From contig JAKSCC010000294.1 of assembly GCA_022360815.1 (NCBI GenBank), forward strand, positions 21,763 to 85,762: 64,000 nucleotides of DNA, written 5' to 3'. Below are positions 42,991 through 51,459 of the stretch, piece after piece. The DNA is from Desulfobacterales bacterium. GTDB taxonomy: Bacteria > Desulfobacterota > Desulfobacteria > Desulfobacterales > Desulfolunaceae. How positions within the stretch are numbered: position 1 is the first letter of the stretch; every line of letters begins with the position of its first letter. The notes below the pieces were generated by a model. That model ran no database searches. It was not told where the DNA came from and worked only from the letters and a program-made list of their open reading frames with translations. Made by a program: the position numbers and the translations under genes.

Positions 42991-43034
42991 AAACACCCGA
43001 ATGAGGAGCCACACCCTCATTCGGGTGTTTTTTT
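42991..43034 (+). terminator. Intrinsic terminator after rubrerythrin
   Basis: AACACCCGAATGAGG and CCTCATTCGGGTGTT are perfectly complementary over 15 bp. T8 follows. Confidence 0.9.
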
Positions 43035-43254
43035 GGCCTGCATGCATCGCCCTTCAGGGAGCCGTCATCTTGGTCCACCGGCACAAAGAGATCTCTCAAA
43101 AAAATGACCCACTCTCTCCTGAAACAAAAAAAGCGCCCCCAGTGCTTCTCGCACCAATTCTCATTTCCCCTTGTCAGAAAACGTCTATCTCCGTATATCA
43201 TGAAGCAAAAACAAGCCCCTTAGGGCTGTGGCGACAACAGGTGAGGAGGAACTT

Positions 43255-45078
43255 TTGAAACAGATCGATCCATCGGCCGAAGCGTTTTCCATGATGGCAC
43301 AAAAGGTGGCCGAGGCCATTGCATCGGTCATGGGTATTGATGTCACCATCATGGACAACCGAATGATCCGCATTGCCGGAACCGGTATTTACAAAGACCT
43401 CATTGGCCAGGAGATCGAAGAGAGTACCGCTTTTGGTTTAAGCCAAAAAACCGGACAGCACTGCGTGGTGGAAAAATCCCGAGAAAGTGAAATTTGCTTT
43501 ACCTGTGAGCGCCTGGGACGATGCAGGGAAAAAGCCGAGGTCTGCGTGCCCATTATGCAGGGCAGAACACCTGCCGGAGTCATCGGCGTCATCGCCTTCA
43601 ACGAAACCCAGCGTCAAAAAATCCTTCAAAACAAAGAGCCCTACCTCAATTTTATCCAGAAAATGGCCGATCTTCTGGGTGCCAAATTGAGCGAAGTCGC
43701 CATATCCCAAGAGAACCAGCGCCTCTCCCAACGCCTCAACAACATCCTTAATACCATGGAAAGTGCACTTCTTCTCTATGGAGACGGGGGTGACGTGCTC
43801 TACAAAAACCAGACCCTTGAAAGGCTTCTGGATGAACTCCAAATCACCGACCACACCACCTTTTTCACACGCCTCTGGCAGGAGATCAGAGAAAAGGCCC
43901 CCGGTGTCAACGAGAATCACGAAATCCACATCCTTGATGGCAAACAAGCCTGTACCCTCATCGCCTCGATCCTTCTTATGGACAACAACACCAAAGAGCG
44001 GATCGTCAAACTCGAAGAGATCACCCGCTTTGAAAAGAAGATCGTTCGCTACACCCAGCAAAACCAGGTAACCGTCACCTTTGACAACATCATCACCGAT
44101 TCTGATAACCTTCGGGAAGCAAAGAAAACCGCTGAAAAAGCCGCCGGTTCTGACTCCAACATTCTCATTCTCGGTGAAAGCGGCACGGGGAAAGAGCTCT
44201 TTGCTCGTGCCATGCACAACGGAAGCCCTCGAAAGCAAAAAACGTTTATCGCCATCAACTGTGGTGCCATTCCAGACGAGCTTCTGGAAAGCGAGCTCTT
44301 TGGTCATGAAAAAGGGGCTTTCACCGGAGCCATCGCCACCAAAGTGGGAAAATTTGAAGCTGCCGACGGAGGCACCATTTTCCTGGACGAAATCAGCGAA
44401 ATGCCCTACACCCTGCAGGTGAAGCTGCTTCGAGTGCTTCAGGAAAAAGAGATCTGCCGAATTGGAAGCAACACCACCCGTAAAATTGATATTCGTATTA
44501 TCGCAGCCACCAACGCCAACCTCATCCAACGCATGCAGGAAGGCTCATTTCGAGAGGATCTCTACTACCGGCTCAACATCATCCCACTACACATTCCCCC
44601 CTTAAGAGAAAGGCCCCGAGATATCCTCTTTCTCTCCAATTTCTACATTCACCTACACAACCAACGTTTCGGCAAGCACGTGCGGGGTCTATCCAGACAA
44701 GCCCAAGCCCTTGTCACAGCCTATGAGTGGCCCGGAAACGTGCGTGAGCTCCAAAACGTTCTGGAGTATGCGGTAAACTTTGAAGAGGCCGATGAAATCA
44801 CAGAGAGCCTGCTTGCCCGTCGCATCTCGCCAGATCGAAATCGAGGCACCCTTTCCGTGGATCCTCCCCTTCCCCTGCCGACCCATGGGGCCCTTGCAGC
44901 CAACCTGGAGATGTTCGAACGCCAACTTCTTCTCCAGGCCATTGAGACTCGGCGCCACTTGAAGCACAAAGAGATCGTCAAGGGAATCTGTCTCGATCTT
45001 AAGATCAGCCGCACCACTCTCTACCGGCGCCTGGAAAAACACAATCTCACCCTCCCCAAGCCGAGCGCGGATGAATGA
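43255..45078 (+). CDS. Sigma-54 activator with sugar-diacid-recognition-like sensor, probable cysteine-regulon activator
   Basis: The 607-residue regulator has an N-terminal sensor (about 1-135: AEAFSMMAQKVAEAIASVMGIDVTIMD...GVIGVIAFNETQRQKI) like the diacid-recognition domain, with a Cys group CFTCERLGRC. A PAS-like region (about 165-270), an AAA+ domain (about 285-525: GESGTGKE, GAFTGA, GGTIFLDEISE) and a Fis-type HTH (ICLDLKISRTTLYRRLEKHN) follow. The start is a TTG five bases after GGAGG; a GTG 27 nt earlier lacks a ribosome site. It precedes the PatB-transporter-desulfidase genes, whose promoters carry matching enhancers. Confidence 0.88.
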   Translation: MKQIDPSAEAFSMMAQKVAEAIASVMGIDVTIMDNRMIRIAGTGIYKDLIGQEIEESTAFGLSQKTGQHCVVEKSRESEICFTCERLGRCREKAEVCVPIMQGRTPAGVIGVIAFNETQRQKILQNKEPYLNFIQKMADLLGAKLSEVAISQENQRLSQRLNNILNTMESALLLYGDGGDVLYKNQTLERLLDELQITDHTTFFTRLWQEIREKAPGVNENHEIHILDGKQACTLIASILLMDNNTKERIVKLEEITRFEKKIVRYTQQNQVTVTFDNIITDSDNLREAKKTAEKAAGSDSNILILGESGTGKELFARAMHNGSPRKQKTFIAINCGAIPDELLESELFGHEKGAFTGAIATKVGKFEAADGGTIFLDEISEMPYTLQVKLLRVLQEKEICRIGSNTTRKIDIRIIAATNANLIQRMQEGSFREDLYYRLNIIPLHIPPLRERPRDILFLSNFYIHLHNQRFGKHVRGLSRQAQALVTAYEWPGNVRELQNVLEYAVNFEEADEITESLLARRISPDRNRGTLSVDPPLPLPTHGALAANLEMFERQLLLQAIETRRHLKHKEIVKGICLDLKISRTTLYRRLEKHNLTLPKPSADE

Positions 45079-45110
45079 TGGATCTATCTGTTAAAAATTG
45101 GCGTCCCACT

Positions 45111-45168
45111 ATTGATACAGTCCCACAAATGAAACGTGATTTTGTTTCAATCCTGGGACTCTGTTTGT
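45111..45168. promoter_or_regulatory. Enhancer element 1 (TGAAAC-N8-GTTTCA within an extended inverted repeat)
   Basis: ATTGATACAGTCCCACA leads into TGAAAC (45130-45135), N8, GTTTCA (45144-45149), then a matching TGGGACT. The element lies 120 bp upstream of the -24/-12 promoter for the PatB gene. A close copy occurs at 47898-47960. Confidence 0.7.
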
Positions 45169-45259
45169 CTGCCATCAGCCTATGGTCAAGCGCCTTTTAC
45201 GGCCCCACCATCCCTTCATACACATCACACCCTCCCTGAAACCCGTCATATGCCATCTA

Positions 45260-45274
45260 TGGCATATCCCTTGC
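45260..45274 (+). promoter_or_regulatory. Sigma-54 promoter of the PatB/MalY-transporter genes
   Basis: TGGCAT-ATCCC-TTGC fits the consensus with one change (T for C at the last base of the -24 element). It is 75 bp before the GTG start of the lyase gene. Confidence 0.75.
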
Positions 45275-45294
45275 TGAGATTTTCAATGTCTGAA

Positions 45295-45310
45295 ACACCC
45301 CATGGGGTGT
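45295..45310. promoter_or_regulatory. Perfect 16-bp palindrome in the 5' leader of the PatB gene
   Basis: ACACCCCATGGGGTGT lies about 10 nt after the predicted sigma-54 start site. It could be a repressor operator or an mRNA hairpin protecting the 5' end. Confidence 0.45.
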
Positions 45311-45348
45311 GACGCTGTACCATTTACACTTAAGGAGTATAAAAAGAC

Positions 45349-46530
45349 GTGAGTACGTATGATTTTGATGAGGTTATTGAACGATTTGGGACAGGCTCTG
45401 AAAAATACGACCTTTGCAACGAAATGTTTGGCACCACCAACGTCATTCCCATGTGGGTGGCCGACATGGATTTTAGAACCCCCGATTTTATTGTCAACGC
45501 CGTCACCCATCGAATGGAAGACCCCATCTTCGGCTACACCCTGCGTGAAGAGGCATTTTTCACAGCCGTAGCAAACTGGATGGCACGCCGCCACGGATGG
45601 AAAATCGAAGAAGAGTGGGTCACCTTCAGCCCCGGGGTTGTCTCGGCTCTCTCCATCTCTATCCTTGCCCTGACCAAACCCGGCGACAAAATCGTGGTAC
45701 AACCACCGGTCTACTCTCCTTTTTACGCCGCCGTTGAGGGAAACGATCGCACCCTTATAAAAAATCCTTTGATCATCAAAGCGGGCCGCTACCACATGGA
45801 TCTCGATCACCTCAAATCTGTGATCGATGATCAAACCCGAATGATCATGATCTCCAACCCCCACAACCCTGGTGGTACGGTCTGGACTCCAGAAGAGCTC
45901 AAGGCCCTTGGCGACATCTGCATTGAGCATGACCTCCTTCTTATCTCCGATGAGATCCACTCCGACCTGGTCAATTTCGGACTCGTCCACACCCCTGCCG
46001 CATCCATCTCACCTGAGTTGGCCCGCCGCACCGTCACCTGCGTCTCCTCAAGCAAAACCTTTAACGCCGCTGGCCTTGCCACATCCGGGGTGATCATTCC
46101 CGATGAAACCTTCCGGACCCTTTACAACAAAAGGCTAAGCGCCATCCACGTTGGCTTTGGCAACATTTTCGGAAACCCTGCGCTTGTGGCCGCCTACAAC
46201 CAAGGTGAGGCGTGGCTTGAAGAGCTAAAAGCCTACATTGGCAAAAACCTCGACTACGCCATGGATCTCTTTACGTCTCGAATCCCTGAAATCAAAGTCA
46301 TGAAACCCGAAGCATCTTACCTTCTGTGGCTGGATTGCCGGGGCCTGGGGCTTAATCAGGAAGAACTTCGCACCTTCATGGTGAAAGAGGCGGGTCTCGG
46401 CCTCAACGATGGGGCGTCCTATGGAGAAGAGGGCGCTGGCTTCATGCGCATCAACCTCGCCTGCCCCTTTTCCGTGGTTGAAAAAGCCATGGCCCAGCTG
46501 GAGGAAGCGGTAAAGCGCCGCCGTCCATAA
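45349..46530 (+). CDS. PatB/MalY-family PLP C-S lyase (cystathionine beta-lyase-like)
   Basis: The 393-residue fold-type I PLP enzyme has MWVADMDFRTPDFI near residue 30, characteristic of the MalY/PatB subgroup. NPHNPGGTVWTPEEL (about 168) and the PLP lysine in SSSKTFNAAGLATSG (about 232) follow. These enzymes cleave C-S bonds in cystathionine or cysteine, releasing sulfide, pyruvate and ammonia. AAGGAG precedes the GTG start. Position after a sigma-54 activator and before a transporter and cysteine desulfidase supports cysteine catabolism. Confidence 0.87.
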   Translation: MSTYDFDEVIERFGTGSEKYDLCNEMFGTTNVIPMWVADMDFRTPDFIVNAVTHRMEDPIFGYTLREEAFFTAVANWMARRHGWKIEEEWVTFSPGVVSALSISILALTKPGDKIVVQPPVYSPFYAAVEGNDRTLIKNPLIIKAGRYHMDLDHLKSVIDDQTRMIMISNPHNPGGTVWTPEELKALGDICIEHDLLLISDEIHSDLVNFGLVHTPAASISPELARRTVTCVSSSKTFNAAGLATSGVIIPDETFRTLYNKRLSAIHVGFGNIFGNPALVAAYNQGEAWLEELKAYIGKNLDYAMDLFTSRIPEIKVMKPEASYLLWLDCRGLGLNQEELRTFMVKEAGLGLNDGASYGEEGAGFMRINLACPFSVVEKAMAQLEEAVKRRRP

Positions 46531-46540
46531 CGGAAACACC

Positions 46541-46568
46541 GGCACCGATGCACCACGTCTTCGGTGCC
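46541..46568 (+). repeat. Inverted repeat between the lyase and transporter genes
   Basis: GGCACCGA and TCGGTGCC pair across 12 nt in the 91-bp gap. There is no strong T run after the stem, so it may stabilise the lyase mRNA or attenuate read-through into the transporter gene. Confidence 0.5.
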
Positions 46569-46621
46569 TTGTCACTTGATGTCCCTGTATCCACTTTTAA
46601 AACGCAGGAGAGGTTGTTGTT

Positions 46622-47866
46622 ATGTCCAGTAAAAGCACGGTATTTGAAGCGTACAGATTTCCGATCACACTGATCATCTCCATTGTCCTTGGCAGCATCG
46701 TCGGCGTTGTTATGGGAGAGAAAGCCACTTTTCTCAAACCCTTTGGCGACCTCTTTCTCAATGCCATGTTCACAGTGGTCGTCCCCCTTGTCTTTTTCAC
46801 CATCAGCAGCGCCGTCTCTAGCATGGTAAACCTCAAACGCTTGGGCAGCATCCTGGGCTACCTCTTTGTGGTTTTTGTCGTCACCGGCCTCATCGCATCA
46901 GCCATCATGATCTTTACCGTGACCACCCTGCCCCCGGCCGAAGGAATCAACCTCTCTGTAGAGGCCACCGAGACCATCACCCAACTCAACCCCGGGGAAC
47001 AAATCGTCAAGGCTCTTACCGTCTCCGACTTCTCCGATCTTATCTCGCGCCGAAATATGTTGCCCCTTATCATCTTCACCGTCTTTTTCGGTATCTGCGT
47101 CACCACGCTGGGCGAAAAAGGTCAAAGAATTGCTGAAACCCTGGACAGTCTCTCCCAGGTCTTCATGAAGATGGTTCACTACATCATGTACTATGCTCCC
47201 ATCGGACTCGGAGCCTACTTTGCCAGCCTCATCGGTGAATTCGGACCGCAGCTTTTGGGCTCTTATGCCAGAGCCATGGCCATCTACTACCCCATCTGCC
47301 TGGCCTACTTCTTTGTTGCCTTCCTTGCCTACTCCTGGTTTGCAGGTGGAAAGCTGGGGGCCACCCGCTTCTTCGGCAACATCTTAAACCCCACCATCAC
47401 CTCCATCGCAACACAAAGCAGCATCGCCACCCTGCCTGTAAACCTTGAAGCAGCAGAAAAAATCGGCGTGCCCAAGGATATTCGAGATATCGTGCTTCCC
47501 ATTGGTGCCACCATGCACATGGACGGCACCTGCCTCTCTTCCATCCTGAAAATCGCCTTTCTCTTCGGTATCTACGGACAAGACTTCACCGGAATCGGTA
47601 CCTTTGTCAGTGCCATTCTCATTGCAGTCATGGGTGGCGTGGTCATGAGCGGTGTGCCCGGCGGTGGCCTCATTGGCGAGATGGTCATCGTCACCGTCTA
47701 TGGTTTTCCCGCAGATGCCTTTCCCATCATCGCCACCATTGGATTTCTCGTGGACCCACCCGCCACTATGATCAATGCCACGGGCGACACCGTCTGCTCC
47801 ATGATGGTCACGCGACTGGTGGAGGGAAAAGAGTGGTTGCAAAAAAGAGTAGCAGCGATGGCGTGA
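46622..47866 (+). CDS. DAACS-family dicarboxylate/amino acid:cation symporter
   Basis: The 414-residue inner-membrane protein has about eight helices and two re-entrant loops. It carries the family markers SSAVSSMVN (about 58, Ser-rich loop), TQSSIATLPVNLEAAEKIG (about 262), and PIGATMHMDGTC (about 297) for cation and substrate binding. Members take up glutamate, aspartate, serine or cystine with sodium or protons. Because its neighbours degrade cysteine, import of cysteine/cystine or a related thiol amino acid is the most likely role (inference). GGAGAGG precedes the ATG. Confidence 0.88.
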   Translation: MSSKSTVFEAYRFPITLIISIVLGSIVGVVMGEKATFLKPFGDLFLNAMFTVVVPLVFFTISSAVSSMVNLKRLGSILGYLFVVFVVTGLIASAIMIFTVTTLPPAEGINLSVEATETITQLNPGEQIVKALTVSDFSDLISRRNMLPLIIFTVFFGICVTTLGEKGQRIAETLDSLSQVFMKMVHYIMYYAPIGLGAYFASLIGEFGPQLLGSYARAMAIYYPICLAYFFVAFLAYSWFAGGKLGATRFFGNILNPTITSIATQSSIATLPVNLEAAEKIGVPKDIRDIVLPIGATMHMDGTCLSSILKIAFLFGIYGQDFTGIGTFVSAILIAVMGGVVMSGVPGGGLIGEMVIVTVYGFPADAFPIIATIGFLVDPPATMINATGDTVCSMMVTRLVEGKEWLQKRVAAMA

Positions 47867-47897
47867 TTCAACGAAGCCATGCTATTTTTGTTTCACC

Positions 47898-47960
47898 ATT
47901 GATACAATCCCACATCTGAAACGATTTTTTGTTTCAGATGTGGGATTCTTTTCTTTTTCA
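47898..47960 (+). promoter_or_regulatory. Enhancer element 2, overlapping a terminator after the transporter gene
   Basis: ATCCCACATCTGAAAC (47907-47922) and GTTTCAGATGTGGGAT (47931-47946) form a perfect 16-bp stem with an 8-nt loop. TCTTTTCTTTTT follows, so it reads as an intrinsic terminator. It also contains TGAAAC-N8-GTTTCA (47917-47936) and shares ATTGATACARTCCCACA with element 1. It lies 138 bp upstream of the next sigma-54 promoter. Confidence 0.75.
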
Positions 47961-48064
47961 TTTTTCTCTCTTCACACATGCCTTTCAGACAAACGGCCTC
48001 TTGAACAACCGCGCAGGCCCTCTCTTTTAAAAATTTTCACCCCTCCCAACGCCAAACAAACACT

Positions 48065-48079
48065 TGGCACGCTCTTTGC
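48065..48079 (+). promoter_or_regulatory. Sigma-54 promoter of the cysteine desulfidase gene
   Basis: TGGCAC-GCTCT-TTGC matches the -24/-12 consensus at all defined bases. It is 79 bp before the start codon. A leader hairpin (CCCAGGG/CCCCTGTGG) follows at 48113-48132. Confidence 0.85.
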
Positions 48080-48157
48080 CGTTTTGGTTTACCAGTCTAT
48101 GATTTCAAACGCCCCAGGGTATCCCCTGTGGTGGCACACCCAATAGAGAGGTTTTCC

Positions 48158-49453
48158 ATGATATCCCCCACCAACGAGCTGATCTCAATCTTAAAAAAAG
48201 AGGTGGTCCCCGCCACCGGATGCACCGAACCCATTGCCGTTGCCTACGCTGCTTCTGTGGCGGGTAAAATGATCGAAGATCTATCAAAAATTGTACACAT
48301 CGACGTGTGCGTGGATCCTGGCCTGTTCAAAAACGGCCTTCGTGTGGGCATTCCCGGTATCAAAGAGAGGGGACTTGAAATTGCTGCAGCCTTGGGTCTG
48401 ATCGTGGCCAAACCTGAAAAAGAACTTCGGGTTCTGGAAGCCGTCACACCGGAAGAGAACACCAGGGGCGAAGCCATGGTGAAAAGTGGCGTGATCGCTC
48501 TCTCGGTCAAGGGAAACTGCAACCGCCTCTTTGTGGAGGTGCTGGTCACCCTCCACGACGGCTCGCAAATCAAAGTGGTGACGCTTGATCGACACAACAA
48601 CATCGTTCAGGTGCAAGAGGGCAAAAACCTGAAACATGAAGCCCCAGAATCTATCTCCATCCAGGCCAGTGTAGCAGCCATTCAGAACTACGACCTCATG
48701 GGCATCATGGACTTCTGCCTCCATACCAAGGCAGAAGCCCTCTCCTTTCTCCACGACGGCATTGCCAAAAACATGGCCCTGGCAAAGGAGGGGCTCTCCT
48801 ACGAAGGTGGCATTGGCAAAGCCTACGATGCCATGATTGAAGAAGGCATTTTAAACAGCCACATGGTCACCCGCGCCGAAATGTACTGTGCCGCCGCATC
48901 TGAGGCAAGAATGTCCGGTTCTATCCTTCCCGCCATGAGCAGCGCAGGAAGCGGCAACCACGGAATTACCGTATTTCTCACCATTGCGGCCGTAGCAGAC
49001 GTTACCCAGCGCTCCTTTGAAGAGGTCTCACGGGCCCTGGCTTTTGCCAACCTTATCACCGTCTACATAAAAAGTTACACAGGCACCCTCTCGGCCATGT
49101 GCGGATGCGGAGTGGCCGCCGGGATCGGCGCATCTGCCGGTGTGGCTTTCCTGCTTGGTGCCAATGAGCAAACCATCTTTAAGAGCATGGTCAACATGGT
49201 GGGCAGCATCACCGGCCTCATCTGTGACGGAGGAAAAGAGGGATGCGCCTACAAACTGGCCCTTTCGGCTGGGTGGGCTGTCAAAGCCGCGCTTCTGGCC
49301 ATAAAGGGTGTCTCTGTTCATGAGAACAACGGCATTCTGGCAAACTCCTTTAAAACCCTTTTTGAAAACTTGGGCCTTCTCTGCAATGAAGGAATGGCCG
49401 CTGCCAACACCTCCATTTTAACCATCATGGAAAAGCAGCTTAAAGCCTCGTAA
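48158..49453 (+). CDS. cyuA: L-cysteine desulfidase/UPF0597 (CyuA, serine dehydratase alpha-like)
   Basis: The 431-residue cytoplasmic enzyme of the CdsB/CyuA family converts cysteine to pyruvate, ammonia and sulfide using an oxygen-sensitive [4Fe-4S] cluster instead of PLP. Cys residues that could ligate the cluster are in VVPATGCTEPIAVAYA (about 22), MCGCGVAAG (about 316) and LICDGGKEGC (about 360). SSAGSGNHGI matches the serine dehydratase-type active loop. The start was chosen after GAGAGG; 10 more in-frame codons upstream lack a site. It has its own sigma-54 promoter. Confidence 0.88.
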   Translation: MISPTNELISILKKEVVPATGCTEPIAVAYAASVAGKMIEDLSKIVHIDVCVDPGLFKNGLRVGIPGIKERGLEIAAALGLIVAKPEKELRVLEAVTPEENTRGEAMVKSGVIALSVKGNCNRLFVEVLVTLHDGSQIKVVTLDRHNNIVQVQEGKNLKHEAPESISIQASVAAIQNYDLMGIMDFCLHTKAEALSFLHDGIAKNMALAKEGLSYEGGIGKAYDAMIEEGILNSHMVTRAEMYCAAASEARMSGSILPAMSSAGSGNHGITVFLTIAAVADVTQRSFEEVSRALAFANLITVYIKSYTGTLSAMCGCGVAAGIGASAGVAFLLGANEQTIFKSMVNMVGSITGLICDGGKEGCAYKLALSAGWAVKAALLAIKGVSVHENNGILANSFKTLFENLGLLCNEGMAAANTSILTIMEKQLKAS

Positions 49454-49496
49454 CCCCTTTTCGCTTTATCCCCAGACTCTGACGCGCCACTTTAAA

Positions 49497-49549
49497 CCAG
49501 AGGGTGTTGGGCATCCAACATCCATCGCCCTCTGGTTAGACCTTTTCTC
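49497..49549 (+). terminator. Intrinsic terminator after cyuA
   Basis: CCAGAGGG/CCCTCTGG forms an outer stem with inner TGTTGG/CCAACA. A T/C-rich tail follows. Confidence 0.65.
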
Positions 49550-49622
49550 TTCTGTTGCCTCAAATTCTCTCTTCCTTTATAGTCAATCCACTTTTTTTCT
49601 TATTGCCTACCAAGGAGTTTTC

Positions 49623-50141
49623 ATGACCCCCGCTCCCAACCTGTACGACTCGCGCATTCGCCTTCGTCCACCCCAACCCTCAGATGGCCCATTTTTTATC
49701 GAACTTTATGGAGACAAAGAGGTGATGCGCCACATTCCACCTTTCAACACCCGCCTCACGCCTGAAGACGCCCTCAAACGGCTTCAAGTGCTTTTGAATC
49801 ACTGGAAACTTCGCAACTACGGCATGTTTGTGGTGGAAGATAGAAAAAGTGGAGAGCCCATGGGCTACTGCGGCTTACGATACCTTAAAGAGGTAGACGC
49901 CATAGAGCTGGGCTCCATCTTTGGAAAAAGAAGTTGGGGAAGGGGTATTGGGCCCGATGCCGCAAAACTTTGCATGGAATACGCAAAAGAGGCCTTGGAT
50001 GTCGAAAGCATGGTTTCACTCACCCGCCCGGAAAACAACCGCTCCCAAAAAGTTCTGGAGCGATTGGGGTTTGAGCACTGTCCCGAGCTTGATGACACCT
50101 ACCATGGCTGCAATCACCTCTTTTATCTCATCCACTTTTAG
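49623..50141 (+). CDS. GNAT N-acetyltransferase, RimJ/RimL-like
   Basis: This 172-residue acetyltransferase starts with YDSRIRLRPPQPSDGPFFIELYGD, typical of RimJ/RimL-type GNATs. The acetyl-CoA loop is in SIFGKRSWGRGIGPDAAKLCMEYA (about 100-120), and RPENNRSQKVLERLGF near 138 is also diagnostic. The substrate (protein N-terminus or small amine) is unknown. AAGGAG precedes the ATG. A pentapeptide-repeat gene follows after 10 bp. Confidence 0.87.
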   Translation: MTPAPNLYDSRIRLRPPQPSDGPFFIELYGDKEVMRHIPPFNTRLTPEDALKRLQVLLNHWKLRNYGMFVVEDRKSGEPMGYCGLRYLKEVDAIELGSIFGKRSWGRGIGPDAAKLCMEYAKEALDVESMVSLTRPENNRSQKVLERLGFEHCPELDDTYHGCNHLFYLIHF

Positions 50142-50151
50142 TGAGAAGCCC

Positions 50152-50721
50152 ATGAACCATCATTATGACGACCTCTTTACTCGAATCGATTATTCACGTC
50201 AGGATCTTTCAGGAATACTTTATGAATCCTGCCGGTTTGAACGCTGCACCTTAGACGAAACCAATTTAAAACATGCAACCTTTGAGAATTGCACCTTTGA
50301 GGCCTGCTCGCTGATGATGACAAACTTAACCGGCACCACCTTTGACAAGGTCTGCTTTCATGAGTGCAAAGTGATGGGAGTCAATTTCAGCCTCCTCAAT
50401 GATTTTGCCATTGAGGTACATTTTAAAAAATGCCGTATCATCTCCGCGCTTTTCACGGCACTGGCTCTCCCCAAAACATCTTTTGAGGGCTCTGCCCTTG
50501 AAGAGACCACCTTTCGAGAGTGCGCTCTGAAAGAGGCAAATTTTTCCGATACCTCCTGCAGAGCCACCCTCTTTGACAGCTGCGATCTCACCTCCGCTTG
50601 CTTTACAGGGAGCTCGGGCTTTTCCATCCACCCTTGCAAAAACACCCTCAAAAAAGCCCAGTTTGATGTTGAAGGAGCCATGGCGCTTCTCTCTCCCTTT
50701 GATATCACCCTAAAAATCTAA
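50152..50721 (+). CDS. Pentapeptide-repeat protein
   Basis: The 189-residue protein is built of A(D/N)LXX-like five-residue repeats from about residue 10 to 165 (for example CTLDETNLKHATFENCTFEACSLM...NFSDTS), which fold into a right-handed quadrilateral helix. Some relatives (Qnr, MfpA) mimic DNA and protect gyrase, but that role is not shown here. It is probably co-transcribed with the GNAT gene. Longer in-frame starts overlap that gene and are rejected. Confidence 0.85.
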   Translation: MNHHYDDLFTRIDYSRQDLSGILYESCRFERCTLDETNLKHATFENCTFEACSLMMTNLTGTTFDKVCFHECKVMGVNFSLLNDFAIEVHFKKCRIISALFTALALPKTSFEGSALEETTFRECALKEANFSDTSCRATLFDSCDLTSACFTGSSGFSIHPCKNTLKKAQFDVEGAMALLSPFDITLKI

Positions 50722-50726
50722 AAAAA

Positions 50727-51209
50727 TCAGATTCGCCTTTTGTCGGCAGGGGCCTTTTTCCCCGAAAGATGGGCCACCTCCATCACCACCACACCGGTTT
50801 TTTTCAAAGCGCTTCGAATATACGCGGCACCATCTGCCTGATGCCCTGGGGCATACTTCTCCACAAGGGCAAAAAGTCCCCGCTCCTTCTCTTCGCCTTC
50901 GGCCAGACGTGCGGCTCCAAAGGCCACCACACTTTTAAAATGGGTGGTGAACTTTTCAGGGACCACCCTGGATTCTGCCACAACGCAAAAAGAGACTTTT
51001 TCACATGCCTTTATATTATCCAGTTTATGCCCCGAAACAGCGCAGTGAAAAAAAATCTGCCCTTTCTCATACACATAATTGACAGGCACCCCATAAGGAA
51101 AGCCATCCTCTCCAATGGTGGACAGCACCCCATACTCACCGGCGGCAAGAAGCGCTTCGGCTTCTTCTCTTCTCAGCCCCTTCTCTTCCCTTTTTAAGAC
51201 CCTAAACAT
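50727..51209 (-). CDS. Pyridoxamine 5'-phosphate oxidase-family flavoprotein (NimA-like)
   Basis: The 160-residue split-barrel protein shows YGVLSTIGEDGFPYGVPVNYVY and IFFHCAVSGHKLDNIK, hallmarks of the nitroimidazole-resistance/PNPOx-like family, which bind FMN or F420. Annotation as NimA is by family only. Resistance cannot be inferred. It is convergent with the pentapeptide gene and 5 bp away. Confidence 0.84.
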   Translation of the reverse strand: MFRVLKREEKGLRREEAEALLAAGEYGVLSTIGEDGFPYGVPVNYVYEKGQIFFHCAVSGHKLDNIKACEKVSFCVVAESRVVPEKFTTHFKSVVAFGAARLAEGEEKERGLFALVEKYAPGHQADGAAYIRSALKKTGVVVMEVAHLSGKKAPADKRRI

Positions 51210-51459
51210 CTCTTTTCTCCCTGATGTATTGACTCATTCTTTTACCCACTCGCCCTCCTAAGTAAGGGAGGATTCTTAATCCTGACACTTGCACAAGTGT
51301 GTCCCCCTGTAAAAGAGATAATTTTAAGCTTTTTAACAGACCGAAGCCGGGTGGCCTTGCCCCATCTCTTTTTGCGTGATATCACCAGAAAAGAGGTAAA
51401 AACCGAGAAAAACACCAAATAACCTTATAACCAGGCACCACATGCGACGGAGACTTTTC

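Noticed and set aside
43438..44529. Minus-strand 363-codon open frame inside the sigma-54 activator gene
   Set aside because: Long only because of codon bias in the real gene; the protein has no recognisable motif.
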